A DNA stretch of 64,000 bases, taken from NCBI GenBank assembly GCA_016218765.1, contig JACRCZ010000149.1, positions 1-64,000 of the forward strand. The letters run 5' to 3'. The notes under the pieces are model-generated. The model was not told where the DNA came from. It ran no database searches and saw only the letters and a program-made list of their open reading frames with translations. A program made the position numbers and the translations under genes. Origin of the DNA: Deltaproteobacteria bacterium. GTDB taxonomy: Bacteria > Myxococcota_A > Polyangia > DRWM01 > JAAZOP01. The stretch's first letter is position 1. Each line of letters opens with the position of its first letter. Below are positions 55,648 to 62,645 of the stretch, piece by piece.

Positions 55648-57886
55648 CGAACGCCACACGCCTCCCCCGGACGGCCCCCAGGCAGGTCCGCAACCGGATG
55701 CCCCGCCGCCAGGCTCCGACTCCGCCGGCGGCCCCTCCGGTCCGCCCTCCCAGGACGGCCCCGAAAACCCCCGCACGCTCGCCGACGCCGGCGCCCCCGC
55801 CGGCCCGGCGGGTCCGGGCGGCCCGACCGGTACCGGCGGCCCCGACGCCTCGCCACGACGACGCCGGCGACGACACCGCGGCGGCGGACGGGACGACCGG
55901 CCCCTCGACGGAAACCGCAGCGATGGACCGGGCCCCGACCACCGCGGACCACGACCCGCCACCACGGACGCCAGGGACCAGCGCCCGGACGGACGCGGCG
56001 CGGCCGGACCGAATCCCCCCGGCGGGCGACCACAGGACTCCTTCCGCCGCGACGGACGACCCGACAGGCGACCACAGGACTCCTTCCGCCGCGACGGACG
56101 ACCCGACGGACGGCCACAGGACCCCTCCCGCCGCGACGGACGACCCGATGGGCGACCACAGGACCCCTCCCGCCGCGACGGACGACCCGACGGGCGACCA
56201 CAGGACTCCTTCCGCCGCGACGGACGACCCGACGGGCGACCACAGGACCCCTCCCGCCGCGACGGACGACCCGACGGGCGACCACAGGACTCCTTCCGCC
56301 GCGACGGACGACCGGGCGACCGCCCGGGCGGCGAGCGGCCACGACCGGGTGGACCGGGCGGCCCGCCGTCGGGAGGCGCGCCGCGCCCCGCTTCGCCGGC
56401 GGGTCCCCCGACCCAACGCTTCGACCGCCCCGCCGCCGCGACGCCCGCCTCCGCACCGCCCGCTCCGGCCGGCGAGCCCGAGACGGGCCCGTACGAGCCG
56501 ACGATGCCCGCGGGTCCGTTCGTGCCCCTGTGGTCGACCGAGCCGATCGACCCGGAAGGCATGCACGACGCCGCGGAAGGAGAGGGATGGGACGAGGCAC
56601 GGGAAATCGTCAGCGTCGTCGACGTCGAAATGGCTCCGCTCGGCCAGTACTCGGCCTTCGACGCCCAGGGACTGAGCTTCGTGGCCGGGGACCGGGTGGT
56701 GGTGGCGACGCCACGGGGACTCGAGATGGGCCGCGTCGTCCGCGCCAGCCGCATCGAGCTGCGCCGGGGCCACGACCTGCCCAAGGTCCTGCGCCGGGCC
56801 GCCGCGGGAGACGAACGGCAGAGCCGGCGCAACGTCGAGCGGGCGCAGGAGGCGATGGAATACGCCGAGCGGCGGGTGCGCGAGCTGGACATGCCGATGA
56901 AGCTCCTGGGCGTGGAGCTTCTCCACGGCGGAAGCCGGGCGGTGTTCCACTTCGAGTCGGAGGAGCGCATCGACTTCCGGCAGCTCGTGCACGACCTCGC
57001 CGAACAGCTCCGGCTGCGCATCGACATGCGTCAGGTCGGCGTGCGCGACGCCGCCAAGCTCGTCGGTGCGCTCGGCCGCTGCGGCCAACCGGCCTGCTGC
57101 GCACGCTACATGCGCAACTTCTGCCCCGTCTCGATCCGCATGGCCAAGGACCAGAACCTCGTGCTCAGTCCGGAAAAGGTGTCCGGCGTCTGCGGCCGGC
57201 TGCTGTGCTGCCTCTCCTACGAGCACGAGGGGTATCGCTCGTTGCGCGCCGGCCTGCCCAAGGTGGGCAAGCGCATCGCGACGCCCGCCGGGGAGGCGCT
57301 GATCAAGGACGTCGATGTGCTGCGCCGCCGCGTGACGGTGGAGCTGTTCGACGGCGATCGGAAGGTGTTCAGCGCCGAAGAGCTCGGACTGCCCGGCGCG
57401 GGCCCGGCCGCCCCCGGCGTGGCCTGCACCGTGTGCCAGCCGCCCCAGGAGGGCGCCCCGGGCGACGCCGAATCGGAAGACGACGCGTGCGTGGGCTTCG
57501 ACCCGCCGGCCGGCCCGGATCCGGACCGAAGGCCTCAATCCGCGGCTTCCGTCGCCGCGCCGGCGCCTTCGGATCCGAACCGCGGGCTTCAGCCCGCGGC
57601 TTCCGCCGCCGCACAAGTCGAGGATGCGGGCGAAGACTCCACGGCGTACGAGGAGGACGGCGCGGTCGACGGCGAGGCTGCCGCAATCGGTACGCCGGGC
57701 GCACCGGGCGGCGAAGACCGGCAACGACGACGACGCCGGCGACGGCGCCGCGGCGGCGGAGGCGGCGGAATGGGCGGACCCGGCGGCAACCCGCCCGCGG
57801 CCGGGTCCGGCGGACCGGGCGGCCCGCCGCCGGCAGGACCGGCCGGCGGTTCCGGACCGCCTCCCTCTCCCGCAGGCCCGGGCTGA
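55640..57886 (+). CDS. ricT: RicT-like PSP1 domain protein with long repeat-rich tails
   Basis: 748 residues; RicT of Bacillus is about 275. The PSP1 core (about residues 320-580) has DVEMAPLGQYSAF, VVVATPRGLEMG, VGVRDAAKLVGALGRCG, the Cys-rich QPACCARYMRNF and CGRLLCCLSYEH that bind iron-sulphur clusters in RicT, and a late AEELG. The N-terminal about 300 residues are Pro/Gly/Arg/Asp-rich and hold seven 42-bp tandem copies of a 14-residue unit (GRPQDSFRRDGRPD). Two REP-like insertions sit in the C-terminal tail, which ends with an Arg run and GGGGGGMGGPGG. RicT works with RNase Y in RNA processing; this one may act similarly. holB and metG flank it, as in many genomes. Confidence 0.83.
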   Translation: MDDERHTPPPDGPQAGPQPDAPPPGSDSAGGPSGPPSQDGPENPRTLADAGAPAGPAGPGGPTGTGGPDASPRRRRRRHRGGGRDDRPLDGNRSDGPGPDHRGPRPATTDARDQRPDGRGAAGPNPPGGRPQDSFRRDGRPDRRPQDSFRRDGRPDGRPQDPSRRDGRPDGRPQDPSRRDGRPDGRPQDSFRRDGRPDGRPQDPSRRDGRPDGRPQDSFRRDGRPGDRPGGERPRPGGPGGPPSGGAPRPASPAGPPTQRFDRPAAATPASAPPAPAGEPETGPYEPTMPAGPFVPLWSTEPIDPEGMHDAAEGEGWDEAREIVSVVDVEMAPLGQYSAFDAQGLSFVAGDRVVVATPRGLEMGRVVRASRIELRRGHDLPKVLRRAAAGDERQSRRNVERAQEAMEYAERRVRELDMPMKLLGVELLHGGSRAVFHFESEERIDFRQLVHDLAEQLRLRIDMRQVGVRDAAKLVGALGRCGQPACCARYMRNFCPVSIRMAKDQNLVLSPEKVSGVCGRLLCCLSYEHEGYRSLRAGLPKVGKRIATPAGEALIKDVDVLRRRVTVELFDGDRKVFSAEELGLPGAGPAAPGVACTVCQPPQEGAPGDAESEDDACVGFDPPAGPDPDRRPQSAASVAAPAPSDPNRGLQPAASAAAQVEDAGEDSTAYEEDGAVDGEAAAIGTPGAPGGEDRQRRRRRRRRRGGGGGGMGGPGGNPPAAGSGGPGGPPPAGPAGGSGPPPSPAGPG
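56024..56317 (+). repeat. Seven 42-bp tandem repeats in the ricT-like gene
   Basis: Each 42-bp copy encodes the unit GRPQD(SF or PS)RRDGRPD. The copies start at 56024, 56066, 56108, 56150, 56192, 56234 and 56276 and are in frame. Net charge is near neutral with alternating Arg and Asp. Confidence 0.9.
57517..57612 (+). repeat. Two REP-like units inserted in frame in the ricT-like tail
   Basis: A 42-nt segment GGATCCG...CCGCGGCTTCC occurs twice (57517-57558 and 57571-57612), about 85 percent alike. The second contains the palindrome CGCGGGCTTCAGCCCGCG (57581-57598), the core of a common dispersed REP sequence in bacterial genomes. Confidence 0.72.
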
Positions 57887-57927
57887 GCACGCAACCCCGA
57901 CGCCCACGGACAGGAACGGAGCCAAGG

Positions 57928-59973
57928 ATGCCCCAGATGGATTCCGCGAACCGCACCGGCTACTTCGTCACCACGCCGATCTACTACGTGAACGACGTCC
58001 CGCACCTGGGGACCGCCTACACCACCATCGCCGCCGACGTTTTCGCCCGCTTTCACCGCCTGCGCGGACGGAACGTGCGCTTCCTCACCGGACTGGACGA
58101 ACACGGCCAGAAGATCGCCGAGGCCGCCGAGGCGGCCGGTCTGGAGCCGAAGGCGTTCGTCGACCGCATGGCGGCCCCGTTCCGCGAAGCGTGGGCCGCC
58201 CTCGACACCAACCCGGACGACTTCATCCGCACCACCGAGGAACGCCACCAGCGCGTCGTGCAGGCGCTGTGGTCGCGGATCGCCGCCACCGGCGACATCT
58301 ACAAAGGGCTCTACGAGGACTGGTACTGCACGGGCTGCGAGGCCTACTACACCGAGAAGGACCTCGTCGACGGCAAGTGCCCCGTCCACGAACGCCCCGC
58401 GACGAAGATGCGGACCGAAAGCTACTTCTTCCGCCTCTCCGCCTACCAGGAACGCCTGCTCCGCTTCTACGCCGCACAACCGGACTTCGTCCTGCCGGCC
58501 TCGCGCATGAACGAAGTCGTGCGCTTCGTCGAGTCCGGACTGCGGGACCTGTCCATCTCCCGCGCCAACTTCCGCTGGGGCATCCCCGTCCCGGGCGACG
58601 ACGAACACGTCATGTACGTGTGGTTCGACGCGCTCAGCAACTACGTCTCCGCTCTCGGAGGCGAGGGCGCCCCGGACTACCGCTCGTTCTGGCCGGCCGA
58701 CGTCCACCTCGTCGGCAAGGACATCCTCCGGTTCCACGCCGTCTACTGGCCCGCCTTCCTCATCGCCGCCGGAATGCCCCTGCCCCGCCACGTCTTCGCC
58801 CACGGCTGGCTCACCATCAACGGCCAGAAAATGTCCAAGTCCCTGCGCAACGTGGTCGAGCCGCGCCGCCTGGCCGAATGCTACGGAGTCGACGCCGTAC
58901 GCTACTACCTCATGCGCGACGTCAACTTCGGCCTCGACGGCGACTTCTCCCACGCCGCCCTCGTCGGCCGCATCAACGCCGACCTGGCCAACGACCTGGG
59001 CAACCTGCTCAACCGCACCGTCGCGCTCGTCGAGAAGCTCGCCGGCGGAACCGTACCCCCCGCAGGCGAACCCGGAGAACGCGAACGTGCCCTGCGCCAG
59101 GCAGCCGAACGGACCGCAGCCCAGGCGGCGGACGAATTCGAGGCGTACCGCCCCCATCGCGCACTCGAAGCGATCTGGGCCCTCTGCGCCGAAGGAAACC
59201 GCTTCGTCGATGCCGCCGCTCCCTGGGCCCTGGCCAAGGCCGGAAGGACCGCCGAGCTGCACTCCGTCCTCTATGCGGCCCTCGAGGCGCTGCGCTGGAT
59301 CGCCCTCATGACCCTCCCCGTCATGCCCGGCAAGGCCCGCATCGCCCTCTCACGGATCGGCGACGTCCTCCCCGCAGCCTGGCCCGCCACCTGGGGCGGC
59401 CTCCCCTCCGGCGTCAAAGTCGTCCGCGGCGAACCCCTCTTCCCCCGCATCGATGCCGACCGCGAAAAGGAGCTGGCACGCATGCTCGGCATCGGCACCG
59501 AGGGGGCGGCGGTCGGCGATCGACGGTCGACGGTCGAGGGGGCCCCGGCCGCCGACCGCCCACCGCCCGCCGCCGCCGTCGCCCCGACCGCCGACCGCCC
59601 ACCGCCCACCGCCGCCCCGAATCCTGAGCGAGCGCAGCGAGTCGAAGGGACCATTCCCTACGACCACTTCGCGAAGCTCGAGCTGCGCATCGCCAAGGTG
59701 CTGGCCGCAGAAAAGGTGCCCAAGGCGGACAAGCTGATCCGGCTCTCCATCGACGCCGGCGACGGCACGCCGCGCACCATCGTCGCCGGCATCGCCGCCC
59801 GCTACCAACCCGAACAGCTCGTCGGCAAACGCATCGTCGTCCTCGCCAACCTCGAGCCCCGCACGTTGCGGGGCATCGAGTCCCACGGCATGCTGCTGGC
59901 CGCCACCCACGACGGCAAGCCCTGCGTCCTCACCGTCGAGGACGAGATCCCGCCGGGGACGAGGGTTTCCTGA
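57928..59973 (+). CDS. metG: Methionine-tRNA ligase with C-terminal tRNA-binding domain
   Basis: 681 residues. Class I signatures: YYVNDVPHLGTAYT (HIGH variant), the zinc knuckle WYCTGCEAYY...KCPVH, NFRWGIPVPGDDEHVMYVWFD (shown here as two parts by position), and KMSKSLRNV near residue 301. The C-terminal about 110 residues are an EMAP/Arc1p-like tRNA-binding domain (FAKLELRIAKVLAAEKVPKADKL...). The linker between them (59504-59650) is low-complexity repeat DNA translated in frame. GGAG lies 8 nt before the ATG. metG follows the ricT-like gene and precedes HEAT and tatD genes. Confidence 0.95.
   Translation: MPQMDSANRTGYFVTTPIYYVNDVPHLGTAYTTIAADVFARFHRLRGRNVRFLTGLDEHGQKIAEAAEAAGLEPKAFVDRMAAPFREAWAALDTNPDDFIRTTEERHQRVVQALWSRIAATGDIYKGLYEDWYCTGCEAYYTEKDLVDGKCPVHERPATKMRTESYFFRLSAYQERLLRFYAAQPDFVLPASRMNEVVRFVESGLRDLSISRANFRWGIPVPGDDEHVMYVWFDALSNYVSALGGEGAPDYRSFWPADVHLVGKDILRFHAVYWPAFLIAAGMPLPRHVFAHGWLTINGQKMSKSLRNVVEPRRLAECYGVDAVRYYLMRDVNFGLDGDFSHAALVGRINADLANDLGNLLNRTVALVEKLAGGTVPPAGEPGERERALRQAAERTAAQAADEFEAYRPHRALEAIWALCAEGNRFVDAAAPWALAKAGRTAELHSVLYAALEALRWIALMTLPVMPGKARIALSRIGDVLPAAWPATWGGLPSGVKVVRGEPLFPRIDADREKELARMLGIGTEGAAVGDRRSTVEGAPAADRPPPAAAVAPTADRPPPTAAPNPERAQRVEGTIPYDHFAKLELRIAKVLAAEKVPKADKLIRLSIDAGDGTPRTIVAGIAARYQPEQLVGKRIVVLANLEPRTLRGIESHGMLLAATHDGKPCVLTVEDEIPPGTRVS
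59504..59650 (+). repeat. Dispersed repeat cassette inside the metG linker
   Basis: GACGGTCGACGGTCGAGG and CGACCGCCCACCGCC words are followed by the motif CCTGAGCGAGCGCAGCGAG...GGG (59623-59649). The first part is the same word class as the intergenic stutters at 22231 and 30250; the second is a known dispersed palindromic repeat of many bacterial genomes. It is open in the metG frame. Confidence 0.75.
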
Positions 59974-59998
59974 GGCCGGGGACGGACGAGGAGCGCCG

Positions 59999-61216
59999 AT
60001 GTCTCGAAGCCGCGTGCCCCCCTACTCCCTCGGCCACCCCGGCGCCGTCGCCCTGCCCTGGCTCCCTGCCATGCTGGCCCCCACCGTCGAAGCGGCCCTG
60101 CGCGACACCGCCAGCACCAAGGTCCGCTTCCGCCGCGACGCCGCCTTCGCCCTGCGGAACGCCGAAACGCCGCAACACGACGCGGCCGTCGCAGCCCTGC
60201 GCCGCCTGCTCTCCGATCCCGACGCCCCCGTCCGCGCCCTGTCCGCCGAGTCCCTGGCCGCCCTGCGCGACGCCGCCTCGCTCGCCGCCGTCGCCCCCCT
60301 CGTGGACGACCCCGACGTGGGCGTCCGGAGCGCGGCCGTCGAAGCTTTGGCCGATCTCGCCGGCGACGACGACGCACCCCTCCGACGCCTGCTCACCCAC
60401 GACCGGCCGGACGTCCGCGCCCGCACCTGCGCCGCGCTGGCCGAGCTGGGTGCGGAGGGCGCCGAGGGCGAGCTCGTCCGCGTCCTGGACGACCCGAACG
60501 CCGTGGCGCGGCACGGCGCCACGACGGCGCTCGGCTGGTGGTTCCCACGCCGGCGCAGCGCGGAGCTGCACCTCCGGCTCCAGGATCCCGACGCAAGCGT
60601 GCGCCTCGCCGCCGCCGACGCGCTCGCGTTCGTCGACGACGACGCGGGGCTCGACGTCCTGCGTGAGCGACTGCGCCGCGGACCCGCGGACGAAACATGG
60701 GACGACGCCCTGGCCCGGCTCTCGGGTCGCGCCGCCCCCGCGGACCGGCCGCTCTTCGCCGCCCACGCGAAATGGCCCACCCGACCGCGCCGCCGCGCCA
60801 TCGCCCTGGCCGCCCTGGCCCGGCTGGGGGACGAGGCCGCGGCCGCGAAGCTCCGCACCTGGCTGGAACACCGCGATCCGCAGCGCCGTGCGGAGGCCCT
60901 GCTGGCCGCAGGCAGCGCACGGCTGGAACGGTTCCGCACCGCCATCGAAGACCACATCCGCAACCCCGGCTCGCCGGCCTTCCACGCCGCCCTCGCCGCG
61001 GCCGTCCAGGCCGCCGAACCGGCCCTGGCAGGAGCCCTCGTCGAAACGGCTCGCACGACCGCCGACCGCGCCGTGTTCGAGGACCTGGCCGCGGCGGCGG
61101 ACGACCTGGCCCGCGTCCTGGGCGACCGCGCACCGCAAGACCTCCGCGACCTGGCCGGCGCCTCGTTCGAAGGCCTGGGCACCACCAACGACGATCGGAA
61201 CCCCCGCGATGGCTGA
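59999..61216 (+). CDS. HEAT-repeat protein
   Basis: 405 residues made mainly of HEAT/PBS-lyase-type repeats: AVAALRRLLSDPDAPVRALSAESLAAL, VAPLVDDPDVGVRSAAVEALADLAGD, LRLQDPDASVRLAAADALAF. Such scaffolds bind proteins; no catalytic motif is visible. GAGGAGCG precedes the ATG. It overlaps the TatD-radical SAM gene by 8 nt. Confidence 0.85.
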   Translation: MSRSRVPPYSLGHPGAVALPWLPAMLAPTVEAALRDTASTKVRFRRDAAFALRNAETPQHDAAVAALRRLLSDPDAPVRALSAESLAALRDAASLAAVAPLVDDPDVGVRSAAVEALADLAGDDDAPLRRLLTHDRPDVRARTCAALAELGAEGAEGELVRVLDDPNAVARHGATTALGWWFPRRRSAELHLRLQDPDASVRLAAADALAFVDDDAGLDVLRERLRRGPADETWDDALARLSGRAAPADRPLFAAHAKWPTRPRRRAIALAALARLGDEAAAAKLRTWLEHRDPQRRAEALLAAGSARLERFRTAIEDHIRNPGSPAFHAALAAAVQAAEPALAGALVETARTTADRAVFEDLAAAADDLARVLGDRAPQDLRDLAGASFEGLGTTNDDRNPRDG

Positions 61217-62621
61217 ACCCGACGCCCCCAGCCCCCTCTTCGACGCCCACGCCCACCTCGACTTCGCCGACTTCGACGGCGAGACCGACGCCGTGCTCGA
61301 CCGCGCTCGCGCCGCCGGCCTCGTCGGCATCGTGACCGTCGGCGCCGGACGCGGCCTGGACGGCCAGGACGCCGCCGTCACCCTCGCCGCCCGCCACCCC
61401 GATGTCTGGGCCACCGTCGGCATCCATCCCCACGATGCCACCATGGCCGACGATTCCGCCCTGGCTCGCATCCGCGAGCTGGCCGCCCGCCCACGCGTCG
61501 TGGCCGTCGGCGAAATCGGCCTCGACTACCACTACGATCACTCGCCGCGCCCCCGGCAACGCCGCGCCTTCGCCGCCCAGCTCCGACTGGCCCGCGAGCT
61601 GCGACTCCCCATCGTCGTGCACACCCGGGAAGCCGAGGACGATACCCTCGCCGCACTCGTCGACGAAGGCGCCGCCGAAGTCGGCGGCGTCCTGCACTGC
61701 TTCTCGGGAAGCGAACGCCTCGCCCGCGCCGCCCTCTCCCTCGGCCTCCACATCTCCCTCTCCGGCGTCCTCACCTTCCCCAAGGCCGACGCCCTGCGCG
61801 ACGTCGTCCGCCGCGCCGTGCCCATCGAACGATCGCTGGTCGAGACCGACGCGCCGTTCCTGGCCCCGGTCCCCCATCGCGGCAAACGCTGCGAGCCGGC
61901 CTGGGTGGTGCACACCGCCGCCAGACTTGCCGAAATCCACGGACTCTCCCTCGAGGACGTGGCCCGCATCACCACGCGCAACGCCCGCCGGCTCTATCGC
62001 CTGGAAGACCCGCTCGAACCACGCCTCGCCTACCCCATCCGCGACTCCCTCTACCTCAACATCACCAACCGCTGCACCCTCGCCTGCTCCTTCTGCGCCA
62101 AACGCTCCGACTGGACCGTCAAGGGCCACTTCCTCAAGCTCCCCGCGGAACCGTCGGCGGCGGAGCTGCGCGCCGCCATCGCCGTCGAAACGGCCCGGCG
62201 CGCGTTCACCGAGGTCGTCTTCTGCGGCTTCGGCGAATCCACCCTGCGCCTGGACCTGCTGCGGGAGCTGGCGGCCGAGCTGCGCAGCCGCGGATGGCGC
62301 ATCCGCCTCGACACCGACGGCCTCGCCAGCCTCGTCCACGGCCGCGACGTCGCCGCCGAGCTGGCCGGCATCGTCGATGCCGTCAGCGTGTCGCTCAATG
62401 CTCCCGACGCGGAAACCCACGCCCGGCTCTGCCCCTCGCGCTTCGGAACGCAGGCCTGGCCCGCCGTCGTCGCCTTCCTCCGCTCCGCCAGACACCACAT
62501 CGGCGACGTCACCGCCACCGTCGTCGGCCTCCCCGGACTCGACATCGATGCCTGCCGCCGCCTGGCCGAAGACGACCTCGGCGTCCACTTCCGCGTCCGC
62601 GCCCACAACGTCGTCGGTTGA
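61209..62621 (+). CDS. tatD: TatD hydrolase-radical SAM fusion
   Basis: 470 residues. Residues 1 to about 265 are a TatD metal-dependent DNase: FDAHAHLDFADF, VGIHPH, VGEIGLDYHYDHS, VVHTREA, LHCFSGS, VETDAPFLAP. From about residue 275 a radical SAM domain follows with C289-x3-C293-x2-C296 (NRCTLACSFCAKRSDW), FCGFGESTLRLDLL, and LDTDGLA. The radical SAM half matches the TatD-linked family that is usually a separate neighbour gene. The joint function is not known; tRNA or DNA quality control is a guess from TatD. Confidence 0.9.
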   Translation: MAEPDAPSPLFDAHAHLDFADFDGETDAVLDRARAAGLVGIVTVGAGRGLDGQDAAVTLAARHPDVWATVGIHPHDATMADDSALARIRELAARPRVVAVGEIGLDYHYDHSPRPRQRRAFAAQLRLARELRLPIVVHTREAEDDTLAALVDEGAAEVGGVLHCFSGSERLARAALSLGLHISLSGVLTFPKADALRDVVRRAVPIERSLVETDAPFLAPVPHRGKRCEPAWVVHTAARLAEIHGLSLEDVARITTRNARRLYRLEDPLEPRLAYPIRDSLYLNITNRCTLACSFCAKRSDWTVKGHFLKLPAEPSAAELRAAIAVETARRAFTEVVFCGFGESTLRLDLLRELAAELRSRGWRIRLDTDGLASLVHGRDVAAELAGIVDAVSVSLNAPDAETHARLCPSRFGTQAWPAVVAFLRSARHHIGDVTATVVGLPGLDIDACRRLAEDDLGVHFRVRAHNVVG

Positions 62622-62645
62622 TCACCCGGCCTGCCGGAAAACGCC

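Noticed and set aside
56024-56317. CRISPR-like array of 42-bp repeats
   Set aside because: The repeats are contiguous without spacers, in frame, and inside a gene with a clear PSP1 domain.
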